A stretch of 64,000 nt of DNA, from NCBI GenBank assembly GCA_963696075.1, contig CAVOJD010000020.1:11720-75719 (forward strand), written 5' to 3'. Positions 35,089 to 44,035 of this stretch are shown in pieces (position 1 is the stretch's first letter; each line of letters begins with the position of its first letter). This DNA is from CAJQQK01 sp963696075 (lineage in GTDB: Bacteria; Pseudomonadota; Alphaproteobacteria; Rhizobiales; Hyphomicrobiaceae). The translations under genes were made by a program, and so were the position numbers. Below the pieces are notes generated by a model. That model worked only from the letters and a program-made list of their open reading frames with translations, was not told the DNA's origin and did no database searches.

Positions 35089-36093
35089 GTGCAACTCACA
35101 TTGAACCACCCGAGCCCGCCAGTGTCCGCGCAGAAGATCCGCACATACCTTGATTTCGAGAAACCCATCGCCGAGCTGGAAAGCAAGGTGACGGAGCTGC
35201 AGACGTTGAGCAGCGAAAAAGATTCCGTCTCGATCGCCGAGGAAATCGAAAAACTTCAGCAGAAGGCCTCCGCCGCGCTGGCCGAGACCTACGCCAAGCT
35301 CACCCCGTGGCAAAAAACCCAGGTCGCCCGCCACCCCGACCGCCCCCACTGCATGGCCTTCGTCAACGCCCTGATCGAGGACTTCACCCCCCTTGCAGGC
35401 GACCGCTATTTCGCCGAGGACTACGCCATCGTCGGCGGCATGGGCCGTTTCGCGGGTCGCTCCATCATGGTGCTGGGCCACGAAAAAGGCTCCGACACCG
35501 AAGGCCGCATCAAGCACAACTTCGGGATGGCCCGGCCCGAGGGCTACCGCAAGGCGATCCGCCTCATGGAGCTGGCGGATCGGTTCCAGTTGCCGGTGAT
35601 CAGCTTCATCGATACCGCCGGCGCCTACCCCGGCATCGGCGCCGAAGAACGCGGCCAGGCCGAAGCCATCGCCCGCTCGACCGATGCATGCCTCGCCCTC
35701 AAAGTGCCGATGATCTCCATCGTCGTCGGCGAAGGCGGCTCCGGCGGCGCCGTCGCAATCGCCTCGGCCAATCACATCCTCATGCTCGAGCACGCCATCT
35801 ACACCGTCGCCTCCCCGGAAGCCGCCGCCTCCATTCTCTGGCGCGATTCCGCTCGCGCCATCGATGCCGCGACCAGCATGAAGATCACCGCCCAGGACCT
35901 CCTCGCCATGAAGGTCATCGACGAGATCATCCCCGAGCCCGTCGGCGGCGCCCATCGCGATATCGCAACCACCCTCGTGTCGACCGGCAAGGCCATCGAA
36001 AAGGCCCTGAAATCCTTCGACGGGTTGTCGCCTCAGAAGATACGCGACCAGCGCGCCGACCGCTTCCTCGCCATCGGCCGCAATCTGAGCTGA
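35089..36093 (+). CDS. accA: Acetyl-CoA carboxylase carboxyltransferase subunit alpha
   Basis: The conserved part begins Y-L-D-F-E-K-P-I-A-E-L-E near residue 20, so the true start may be the GTG at 35122 rather than 35089; neither has a strong ribosome site. The 334-residue protein shows W-Q-K-T-Q-V-A-R-H-P-D-R-P, F-I-D-T-A-G-A-Y-P-G-I-G-A-E-E-R-G-Q-A-E-A-I-A and G-E-G-G-S-G-G-A-V-A-I, all typical of AccA. It transfers the carboxyl group from biotin to acetyl-CoA in fatty acid synthesis. AccD is not in the window. Confidence 0.95.
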   Translation: MQLTLNHPSPPVSAQKIRTYLDFEKPIAELESKVTELQTLSSEKDSVSIAEEIEKLQQKASAALAETYAKLTPWQKTQVARHPDRPHCMAFVNALIEDFTPLAGDRYFAEDYAIVGGMGRFAGRSIMVLGHEKGSDTEGRIKHNFGMARPEGYRKAIRLMELADRFQLPVISFIDTAGAYPGIGAEERGQAEAIARSTDACLALKVPMISIVVGEGGSGGAVAIASANHILMLEHAIYTVASPEAAASILWRDSARAIDAATSMKITAQDLLAMKVIDEIIPEPVGGAHRDIATTLVSTGKAIEKALKSFDGLSPQKIRDQRADRFLAIGRNLS

Positions 36094-36215
36094 TGCCGGC
36101 CTGCCGCCGCGAACCGCTCGAATTCGATTAAAATTGTCCCTGCCGCGTTGGCGTATTCCCAACCGATCGACCGTAATCTGCACACGTCAGATGAGATACC
36201 GGTTCGGGGGACAAG

Positions 36216-36881
36216 ATGGCAGGAGCCAGTGCAACGTTCGGAAAGCGGGGGCAAGGCGCCGTCCAGCGCATGGGAAAACCGCCCGCGACGACGCGCCAGT
36301 CACGCGCGCCCCACCCCCGCACCGCCGCGCGCCCCACGCCCCGCCCCACATCCCCTAAGGCCACCGAACGAACAGCACCCGCCGCGGCCAGCGAACCCTT
36401 CCAGCGCGTCGAACCGGGCTTCAAGGATCTCCTCGTCTCGATCGGTCTCATCATCATGGGCGCCAGCATCTGGCGCTATATGGACGACCCCGGCCTGTTC
36501 ATGCTCGCCATCTCCTGGCTCTTGATGGCCGGCGGCGCCGTCATCGTCGCCAATTTCTTCACCCGCCGCGCCTCGTTCCTCGCCGATGAAACCGGCTTCG
36601 GTAACGAGAGCCTGATCGGCAATCGCCACATGCGATGGGAGGACGTCGAGGCGTTCCAGGTCACCACCGTCAATTTCGTGACAACCGTGAACGCCCGCGC
36701 CAGCAAGAAGCGCCATCCCTCATCGAAGCGCTACGTCAACGTGCCCGTCTCCGTCTTCAAGGACAAGGACATGACATTCGTCACCAACCTTCTCGCCCGC
36801 CGTCCCGACATGGCCGAGCCCACGGTCTTCGTCATGAAAAAGGTCGGCGCGAAGAAACTCCTGAAAAAACTCATGGAATAA
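36216..36881 (+). CDS. Membrane protein, unknown function
   Basis: ATG 36216 follows GGGGGA. The 221-residue protein has a basic, Pro/Arg/Thr-rich disordered N-terminus (1-60), two adjacent TM helices (about 70-90 and 93-115), and a cytoplasmic beta-rich domain resembling small membrane-attached PH-like domains (R-W-E-D-V-E-A-F-Q-V near 141-151). It ends with Lys-rich K-K-V-G-A-K-K-L-L-K-K. Nothing else identifies it. Confidence 0.65.
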   Translation: MAGASATFGKRGQGAVQRMGKPPATTRQSRAPHPRTAARPTPRPTSPKATERTAPAAASEPFQRVEPGFKDLLVSIGLIIMGASIWRYMDDPGLFMLAISWLLMAGGAVIVANFFTRRASFLADETGFGNESLIGNRHMRWEDVEAFQVTTVNFVTTVNARASKKRHPSSKRYVNVPVSVFKDKDMTFVTNLLARRPDMAEPTVFVMKKVGAKKLLKKLME

Positions 36882-37113
36882 GCAAGCACCAGCACAATCA
36901 GCAGGTCCCCGACCGTCCTGCCCCAAACCACGCGCACAGCAACCACCGGTCGGCGAACCCAATGAGGAACCTCGGGTTCGTTCTGCGGCATGCTTGCCAA
37001 TTTGTTGGGTTATCTCGTTGTCAGCCCTCCGGCGAGGCTTGCCAACCAACCTCGAAATCGTTATGTCACGCCCTCTCGGTTCCGGTCTCACATGTCCGGC
37101 CCGGGCGTGGTGA

Positions 37114-37189
37114 GCCGCAATAGCTCAGTCGGTAGAGCGGTACATTCGTAATGTATAGGTCGGGGGTTCGAATCCCTCTTGCGGCACCA
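37114..37189 (+). tRNA. tRNA-Thr (anticodon CGT)
   Basis: A 76-base tRNA with acceptor arm GCCGCAA/TTGCGGC, discriminator A and encoded CCA, D arm GCTC/GAGC, anticodon stem TACAT/ATGTA around TTCGTAA (anticodon CGT) and T arm with GGTTCGAATCC. No integrase lies next to it. Confidence 0.95.
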
Positions 37190-37697
37190 CCCCTCATTCA
37201 TCAAGACATTGGCTTTACATCAAAAATTCCGGCAGCGGACCCCGTCCACACCCGGTACGGCCCGGCCGTCAAGCTTCGAAACGGCACGATGAAATCCCGT
37301 TCGCGTTTTAAAATTGACGCCCCTGAAACCACCCGATCGCGGTGCACTAACCAGCAGATGCCGCCACGACTCCACCGCCGCATCGCTTCACCACCGTCCG
37401 TCCACACCAAGCGAAAGCTGCCGATTGCCGCCACGACCCCTCATCGGCACGCCACGACCTCAAGCACTGAGCAGCGCATTGCTCAGAGCATGCGCCACTG
37501 CCCGGGACGAACGGAGAAAGCATAACCGGGAACCAGGGGCCAGGAACGATGAGCCCTTATCGGCAGCGACAGGCCCAACAAGTCTTGTCCCGATCCCTCA
37601 AACCCGCGCGTCCGGCTCCCTGCAACGACCAGCACGCAGCGCGCAGAGAGTAACGCTCCCGGCCGCCGATCCGCCGCGCAATCCGCAAGCCGCCGGC
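37190..37697. other. Intergenic region after tRNA-Thr
   Basis: About 500 bp with lower GC content in its first part and no convincing ORF. It separates the tRNA from the end of hemY. A direct repeat of the tRNA 3' end was not seen here, so there is no sign of an inserted element. Confidence 0.6.
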
Positions 37698-39779
37698 TCA
37701 GGCTTTCTTCTGATCCTGCCTCGGGCCCGGATCGTCCGGTGCGCGCGGTGAGACGAAGATCCGAGGCTCTTGCACCCGCTCTTGCGCGGCACTTTGAGCA
37801 ACCTTGTTTGCACCGCCGGAACGCGCCGAGCCAGCCTCTTGCGTCTCGCCGCGCGCGAGAATGGTCCCGCCCTGGCGCGCCGAACCGGCACCGCCCGCAT
37901 CACCATCGCTGCCATTGCTCTTCGCCGCAGATGACGAGGTCGCTTTCTTGGACTCCACAGAGGCAGCCACCTGGGCCTCGCCACGCGCTGCCTCTGGCGC
38001 AGCAGACGCACCGCCTTTAGCCGCCGCGACACTGGTCTCAGCCGCAACCTCAGCCTTTGCCGCCGGCTCTCCGCCCCGCGCCGCCTCGCCACCGGACGTC
38101 TTGGCTGTCTCAGCCGCCGGTTCAACCGGCGCTGGCTTTCCCGGCGTCGCGCCCCCTGCAGCCTCCCTCACCTTGGTGTCTGCTGCGGGCTTGGCCTCGT
38201 CTTTGGCTTGGCCGGCATCATTTTGAGGCGCTGGCTTGGCTGTCGCCGGCTGGACGTCCACAACCTCTGCATCGACCGCCTCCCGCGGGCGCTGAACCGG
38301 TGCCTGTGCCGCTGCGGGCGCAGTGCTCGCCGGTTGTGCCTGGGCCGGTGCTGCCGCAGCCATCTCGCCGCCCATCCCCGCTTCCGCGGCAGCAGCCGAC
38401 GCAACCGCCGCCCCTGCCGCAAGCATCGTCTCCGGACGCGCACCCAGCGCCACCAATTCTTCGATCTTCTGCGCCAGCAGTTCACTGTCGCGCGGTTCCG
38501 CCGTCTCGACCGGCACCCGCCACTGGAAGGCATCAAGCGCCCCCGTCACGGGCGATACCGGCGCCCACTCGTCCGCAACGATGCCATCTGCCGTCCAAGC
38601 CGGATCACGCGGCGCATTCACCGCCCGCGCAAGCCATTCGCGCACCCCGCCGGTATTGCCCTGTTCGCCCTCGATCCGGGCCATCAGCGTGCAAACACGC
38701 TGCGTCAGCCGGCTCTCCATCAGCGGCTCGAGCGCTTTCCGCGCGGCACCGAAATCCTGCGCTTCGATCGCAGCGTTCGCGAGCGCGATCGGGCTCTCAC
38801 TGACATGCGGCGATGTCGCCGTCAGTTGCACCACCCGCTGCAGCCGATCCTTCGGGCTGTCGCCAAGGCGGGCATACGCATAGGCAACGGCAAGCTCCGG
38901 ATGCGGCGCCTTTTTCCACGTCTTCGAAATCACCTTCGTCGCCTTGCCGGTATTACCCCGCGACGCCAGCAACCGGCCCGCAATCGCTGCCGCCGGAATG
39001 AGATCCACCGCCAGCCCATGCGCCTCGAGCGCAAGGTTCATCGCCCGTTCCGGATCAGTATCCTCAGCCGCCTGCGCCTGCGCAGCGAGCAGCACCGCAC
39101 GCTTGCGATCCGCGGCCTGCTTCTCGATATGGCCGTTCTTCCGCGCCACCGCCAGCGTCTCCAGCGCACCCGGCCAGTCACGCTGGCGGCACTGAATGTC
39201 AAACAGCGCATCAACCGCCCATGAGAGCTTCGGATTGAGCTTGATCGCCCGCTGCGCGAACTGCTTGGCAGCCTCCGGTTCACCCTCGCGTTCAGCTTCG
39301 ACGAACAGCCCCCTGAGGCCAAGTTGCTCGGTATCCGGCGACGACAGCATCGCCTCGAAGATCCGCCGTGCCGTACCTTCATCCCCGGCCAGCCGCGCCG
39401 CCTGCGCCCTGAGCAGGTGCGTCATTGGCTCATTCGGCAGCGATTTGCGGGCCTGGATCGCATAGCGCGTTGCGAGTGCCTTGTCGCCGGCGCCGATCGC
39501 GATCATGCCGCTCGAAAGCGCTTCGAGCCCCCGCGTCTCCCGCCGCCGATTGAAGAAATTGCCGATCGCCGCCGGGCTCTGCCAGATCCCTCTCAGGATC
39601 GTCCACAACAGGATCGCGAGCGCTAGAATAATCGCGAAGGCCACGATCGCGTGGAACACACTCGTGCGTACCTCGTAGCCTTCCCAATTGATCAGCATCT
39701 CGCCAGGCCGGTCCGCAAGCCAGGCAAGCCCCGCGGCCGCCGCTGCGATCACGATCAGGAAGACGGCCAAACGCAACAT
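37698..39779 (-). CDS. hemY: HemY-like membrane protein with TPR repeats and Ala-rich tail
   Basis: The 693-residue protein starts with two TM helices (about 1-22 and 42-65), the conserved HemY N-terminal pattern W-x-x-x-x-x-P-G-E-M-L-I-N-W-E-G-Y-E-V-R, then helical TPR-like repeats to about residue 430. The last 260 residues are Ala/Pro/Glu/Lys-rich and probably disordered. HemY homologues sit in hem operons; the TPR protein is distinct from the protoporphyrinogen oxidase also called HemY. It lies downstream of the mitofilin-like gene, in a minus-strand operon. Confidence 0.85.
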   Translation of the reverse strand: MLRLAVFLIVIAAAAAGLAWLADRPGEMLINWEGYEVRTSVFHAIVAFAIILALAILLWTILRGIWQSPAAIGNFFNRRRETRGLEALSSGMIAIGAGDKALATRYAIQARKSLPNEPMTHLLRAQAARLAGDEGTARRIFEAMLSSPDTEQLGLRGLFVEAEREGEPEAAKQFAQRAIKLNPKLSWAVDALFDIQCRQRDWPGALETLAVARKNGHIEKQAADRKRAVLLAAQAQAAEDTDPERAMNLALEAHGLAVDLIPAAAIAGRLLASRGNTGKATKVISKTWKKAPHPELAVAYAYARLGDSPKDRLQRVVQLTATSPHVSESPIALANAAIEAQDFGAARKALEPLMESRLTQRVCTLMARIEGEQGNTGGVREWLARAVNAPRDPAWTADGIVADEWAPVSPVTGALDAFQWRVPVETAEPRDSELLAQKIEELVALGARPETMLAAGAAVASAAAAEAGMGGEMAAAAPAQAQPASTAPAAAQAPVQRPREAVDAEVVDVQPATAKPAPQNDAGQAKDEAKPAADTKVREAAGGATPGKPAPVEPAAETAKTSGGEAARGGEPAAKAEVAAETSVAAAKGGASAAPEAARGEAQVAASVESKKATSSSAAKSNGSDGDAGGAGSARQGGTILARGETQEAGSARSGGANKVAQSAAQERVQEPRIFVSPRAPDDPGPRQDQKKA

Positions 39780-39948
39780 TAGTCAGTTCCTATATCTTGT
39801 GCCCGCCACAATAACGGACTGTGAACGACCCTTTCGACGCCTGAGCGCCGCAAGGCCACCACATGTTTCTCTCACCCGCAGCTCCGACGGGACGGCCCTG
39901 CCCCAGTCGCAACCGCGCGCATCACAAAGCGCGAGATAGTGCGCTCGA

Positions 39949-41943
39949 TCAGCCTTCCTTGCCCGGCGCCTTGCCCGCGCCAAGCGATGCCTTCAATTGA
40001 TCCTCGACCGCCGCGATCGCCTTATCGACGCTCGCCCGCGCTTCGAGTTCGCTGATCCAGGCCTTCGCCGCCTGCTTGCCGCTGTCCGGCAGGTTCTGAA
40101 CTTCCGCCAGCGCTTTCGGCAGGTTGCCTTGTTTCAACTGTTGTTCGATCCTGGCAACAGCCGCCTCAGACCCATCGGCCTTGGCTGCCGCTTCATCCGT
40201 CCGCCGCACCTGCACGATCGACTTGGCGCCCGCCAGCAACCGGTCAACCACCGACGCATCCTTCTTCGCCGCATCGGCGTTGATGATCCGGTAGGCCACA
40301 TCCTGGAACTGCCGGGCGAGCTCACGTGTACTTGCGACCCCCTCACCGGCATGCGCTTCGAGTGCTGCGAAATCGATTGCGCCGCCGGCAACCTTCTTCA
40401 CGTCCTCGAGTTCGCCCGCGTAAGGCTGTCCGCGATCGAGCACGCGCTTCAGATTGGCAAGCTGCAACGAAAGCACGATCCGTTCGGCATTTGCCTTCCG
40501 CGCATCCTCGTTCGCGACCACACTGCCAAGATCCTTCTCAATCGAAGCGATCTTCTCCGTGACAGGCGCAATCGCCTTGTCGACATCCGCCGGACGCGCA
40601 ACCTTGGTGAACTGCTGCGTGACGTCGCCCTTGAGCCCGTCGAGTTCGACCTTGATCGTCGCCGCCTGCTCCGAGACCGCACGCAACGTTTCACTGAGTT
40701 TGTCGGTCGCCGCTTTCAACGTCTCGGCCCGCTGGTCCAGCCGTGCCGTGTCCGTCTTCACTGCGGCAAACTCACGATCAAGCCGCTGCGTCGCAGCCGC
40801 CGCCTTCGAGCCGGTCTCCGCCGTCGCGGCAACCTTGGTGTCGATTTCCTTGATCAGGCTCGAGCGCAATTCGCTGATCTGCGTGTTGAGCGATGACTCG
40901 AGATCGGCCATTTTCGATGAGAATTGCGCCAGCGGCGCAACCGGGTTCTGCCCGCCACTGCTGTTGGTCGCGCTCGATAGTGTCGTCAGCGCATTCTCCA
41001 GCTTGTCGAGCCGCGCCCTGAGCGGACCCGTATCCGCCTCGCTCGCACCGCCGGCAGCACCGCCCGCCGTCCCGCCGCCCGCCTGCGGCCGGGCCTTGAG
41101 CGCATCAACCTCTTTCGAGAGCGCTGCAACCTCGTCGTTGAGCTTGCCAAGATCACTGATCCGGCCCTCAGCGGCTTCAATCGCCTGCGAAAGCTTGGAG
41201 ACGTCCTCCGGCTTCACGCCAGACGCACCGCCCTGGGGCCGCGTCTCCAGTGCCGCAATGCGCTGCTCAATCTGCGCTGGCACCTCGTTGCTTTTGCCCA
41301 GCGGCAGATTGAATTGCTGGCTCAGCGGCTCGGCGGCAAACAGCGCAATGCCGCCACCGACCACGCCGGCAACAAGGTGGCTGAGCGTAGAGACGAAACC
41401 ACCGCCCGATTTCCGCGCCGCTGGCGGCGGTGCCTGGCTCGCACCTTGTCCGGACCCTTGAGCCGTCCGGCGCTGATCACCCGAACCGCTGCCCCCGCCA
41501 CTTGAAGCGGGCTTCGCAGCCGATGACGTTTCGGACTTTGCTGCCGATGATGTCTGTTGCGCCGCACGCCCCGCCGCGCTCCCGGCCGCTGCGCCCGCGG
41601 CCGCCTGGGCCTGATTGGCGGATGCACCCGCCCGCCCGCTGCCCGTTGATGGAATGCTGGACTGGCCCGCGCCAGCCGCCTTGTCCGAGCCGCTGCCGCT
41701 CTTGTAATCGGGTGCGCCTTTGAGACTGGACGTTGTCGCCGCTGACGCCGGCTTGGCTGTCGAGCCTGACGACCCGGCTGCAAACTTAGCGCGGTCCGAT
41801 GTGGTTGGCCCTTTGGCTGGCGCCGAGCCACGCACTTCCGTCGCCTTCAGATCCAGCATGGGCGTTGGCTTCTTGCCCGCCTGCCCGCCACCGGCTCCAC
41901 TGCCGTTACCCGCACGGTTAGGGCTCTTTTTATCGTCCGCCAT
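39949..41943 (-). CDS. Mitofilin/Mic60 family inner-membrane protein
   Basis: Start at ATG 41943 gives 664 residues. The first 180 are Ser/Ala/Gly-rich and disordered, one TM helix follows (about residues 186-206, V-A-G-V-V-G-G-G-I-A-L-F-A-A), then long coiled coil (to about 500) and a C-terminal domain resembling the mitofilin signature (A-Y-R-I-I-N-A-D-A, G-N-L-P-K-A-L-A-E-V-Q-N-L-P). Alphaproteobacterial Mic60 shapes intracytoplasmic membranes, and its gene is characteristically in the heme operon as here, between hemD and hemY. The assignment is by layout and context. Confidence 0.88.
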   Translation of the reverse strand: MADDKKSPNRAGNGSGAGGGQAGKKPTPMLDLKATEVRGSAPAKGPTTSDRAKFAAGSSGSTAKPASAATTSSLKGAPDYKSGSGSDKAAGAGQSSIPSTGSGRAGASANQAQAAAGAAAGSAAGRAAQQTSSAAKSETSSAAKPASSGGGSGSGDQRRTAQGSGQGASQAPPPAARKSGGGFVSTLSHLVAGVVGGGIALFAAEPLSQQFNLPLGKSNEVPAQIEQRIAALETRPQGGASGVKPEDVSKLSQAIEAAEGRISDLGKLNDEVAALSKEVDALKARPQAGGGTAGGAAGGASEADTGPLRARLDKLENALTTLSSATNSSGGQNPVAPLAQFSSKMADLESSLNTQISELRSSLIKEIDTKVAATAETGSKAAAATQRLDREFAAVKTDTARLDQRAETLKAATDKLSETLRAVSEQAATIKVELDGLKGDVTQQFTKVARPADVDKAIAPVTEKIASIEKDLGSVVANEDARKANAERIVLSLQLANLKRVLDRGQPYAGELEDVKKVAGGAIDFAALEAHAGEGVASTRELARQFQDVAYRIINADAAKKDASVVDRLLAGAKSIVQVRRTDEAAAKADGSEAAVARIEQQLKQGNLPKALAEVQNLPDSGKQAAKAWISELEARASVDKAIAAVEDQLKASLGAGKAPGKEG

Positions 41944-42173
41944 CAAAGCCTACCCTTACAACACAACATCAAACTGCGGCTTGACCCGCATCTCACCGTC
42001 ACAGCGCCACACGTCCGCTCGTCTAACCCGAAGGGGCGCTGTCGTTCCACCTCTGCATCGCGAACCGTCCCCACACGTGGTCTCGCGCCCTCTCGGCGAA
42101 CACCAATGCGGCCCGATCAACGGGGTTACGATCACATAATGCAGATATAGAAGCACGTATGAAGACGTAAACC

Positions 42174-42899
42174 TCATTTTGCCGCTGACGATGCCGTCAT
42201 TGCAAGCATTTCATCAAGATTAGGCGCCGCCGAAATTTCCACCTTTACGGGTTGCAGCGACGACAATCTCGCGGCGATCGTCTTCGACAAGCAGAAGTGA
42301 GTCAAATTCCGTGCAGCACCGAGTAATTCATGCGTCGTCATGGCCTTGGTATAGGCCTCCGCCGTACGGCCTGAAAGCAGCAGCACACCGTCTATTCGCC
42401 CCGACATGAGGTTTCGCTGCAGCGTTTCGCTCAATACTTCGACCGGTTCGGATCGATACAGTATCGGCTGGAAGACGTGATAGCCGAGCCGGCGTAGTTC
42501 TTCACAAAGGTTGTAGGCGACATTGTCTGCAGAGAGATGGACAATTGCTCCATCGTTGACTTCGGCGGCATGCAGAATGAGGCCGAGCAGCGCCTGCGCC
42601 GTCGACGGCCCCTCGATAACGGTCTCAAAACCCATCTCCGTTGCCAGCCGCGCCGTTGCCCGCCCGACGACAAAGATCGGAAATCCTTTGCAGGCATCCT
42701 CCTGCGGGTGGCCCTTGAGCGCCCTGAGCGCATTGCGGCTCGTTGCAACCAGCGCCTGCGCGTCCTCCAGCTCGATCGTCTCGTCGCGAAAATACTGGAT
42801 CGCGAGCAGCGCCTCCGTCGTCACCTCATGGCCCTGCGCAATAAGCTGCGCGCGAAGCCCGGCTGCATCTTCCATCGGCCGCGTCACCCAAAGGTGCAT
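42174..42899 (-). CDS. hemD: Uroporphyrinogen-III synthase
   Basis: A 241-residue protein with the HemD pattern of two alpha/beta domains: L-W-V-T-R-P near the start, L-V-A-T-S-R-N-A-L-R-A-L near 50-60, F-V-V-G-R-A-T-A near 77-84, H-L-S-A-D-N near 120, and G-V-L-L-L-S-G-R-T-A-E-A-Y near 168-180. The family is highly divergent; the neighbours hemC and mitofilin make it secure. It cyclises hydroxymethylbilane to uroporphyrinogen III. Confidence 0.9.
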   Translation of the reverse strand: MHLWVTRPMEDAAGLRAQLIAQGHEVTTEALLAIQYFRDETIELEDAQALVATSRNALRALKGHPQEDACKGFPIFVVGRATARLATEMGFETVIEGPSTAQALLGLILHAAEVNDGAIVHLSADNVAYNLCEELRRLGYHVFQPILYRSEPVEVLSETLQRNLMSGRIDGVLLLSGRTAEAYTKAMTTHELLGAARNLTHFCLSKTIAARLSSLQPVKVEISAAPNLDEMLAMTASSAAK

Positions 42900-42954
42900 G
42901 CGATAATTCCTCTCAACCCACTCGGGTTACAGTTGGCTGCGGGGAAAAGCAGCC

Positions 42955-43863
42955 TCAAAAGAAATCGTCCCCGGCAGCCTCGATCAGCTCCGCGCCCGCC
43001 GCCGCCGCCAGCGCCACCGCCTCTTGCGAAACCCCCTCGCGCGAGGCTGTGTGCCGTCGCGTGCCATCGATCGACAGGATCTCACCGCGAAAATGGAACC
43101 GGCCCTCGCCCGAAAGCGCGCACAGCCCCGCAATCGGTGTCCGGCACGATCCGTCGAGCCTCTTCAAAAACGCCCGCTCCGCCGTGACGCAAAGCGCCGT
43201 TCCGGGATGATCAAGCACCTCGCACAACTGCCGCGACTGTGCGTCATCCGAACGGATCTGCAGCGCCACCGCCCCCTGCGCCACCGCAGGCAGCATCTCA
43301 TCGATGCTCACCTCGTGGAAATAGTCTTCCCAGTGCCCGAGCCGGTTGAGACCCGCGCGCGCCAGAAACGTGGCATCCGCCACGCCTGCCTCAAGCTTTT
43401 TGAGCCGCGTCTGCACATTCCCCCGAAAGTCGACAAGCTCAATCCCGGGATTGGCGATCTTCGCCTGTGATCGCCGCCTGAGCGACGATGTCCCAAGCTT
43501 CGCCCCGACCGGCATTTCCCCCAGAGATCTGTATTTCCGGCTGATAAAGACCTCGCGCACGTCTTCGCGCTCGAGCACCGCCACCAGTTCCGTCCCCTCT
43601 GGCAGGTCCGTCTCGACATCCTTCAGCGAATGCACCGCAACATCGATCCGTTTGTCAAACAGCGCCTGCTCGATTTCTTTCGTGAACAGCCCCTTGCCGC
43701 CCACCTCAGAGAGCGGCCGGTCCTGGATGCGGTCACCGGACGTTGTGATCTCAACGACGCTGACGTCCTGATCCTTGAGCCCATGCGCCGCCTTGATCTT
43801 GCTCGCCACATCATTGGCCTGCGCCAGCGCGAGAAGGGAACCGCGTGTTCCGATACGTATCAT
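42955..43863 (-). CDS. hemC: Hydroxymethylbilane synthase (porphobilinogen deaminase)
   Basis: A 302-residue protein with R-I-G-T-R-G-S-L-L-A-L-A-Q-A near the start, H-S-L-K-D-V-E-T-D-L-P near 79-90, G-T-S-S-L-R-R-R-S-Q near 126-135, and the dipyrromethane cofactor Cys in L-D-G-S-C-R-T-P-I-A-G. It polymerises four porphobilinogens. It is divergent from tsaD with about 170 bp between starts and heads the hemC-hemD-mitofilin-hemY cluster. Confidence 0.96.
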   Translation of the reverse strand: MIRIGTRGSLLALAQANDVASKIKAAHGLKDQDVSVVEITTSGDRIQDRPLSEVGGKGLFTKEIEQALFDKRIDVAVHSLKDVETDLPEGTELVAVLEREDVREVFISRKYRSLGEMPVGAKLGTSSLRRRSQAKIANPGIELVDFRGNVQTRLKKLEAGVADATFLARAGLNRLGHWEDYFHEVSIDEMLPAVAQGAVALQIRSDDAQSRQLCEVLDHPGTALCVTAERAFLKRLDGSCRTPIAGLCALSGEGRFHFRGEILSIDGTRRHTASREGVSQEAVALAAAAGAELIEAAGDDFF

Positions 43864-44035
43864 CAGTGTCGTCTTTCCCTGTCAGCCTGCCTCCGGAACG
43901 CCTGCATCCGGAACGTATGAGTTTCCCAGCGCGGCCGGGGCCGCCGCCGTGTTGTGCCGCATGTTGGGCTTCAGCGCCATACTGGCCTTGAACGGCGCGT
44001 ATTGGCAAACCGGCCGCCTCAGTGCAAAACGACGC

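Noticed and set aside
37114..37189. tRNA-Thr as a second integration site
   Set aside because: No integrase, repeat of the tRNA end or composition shift is seen next to it.
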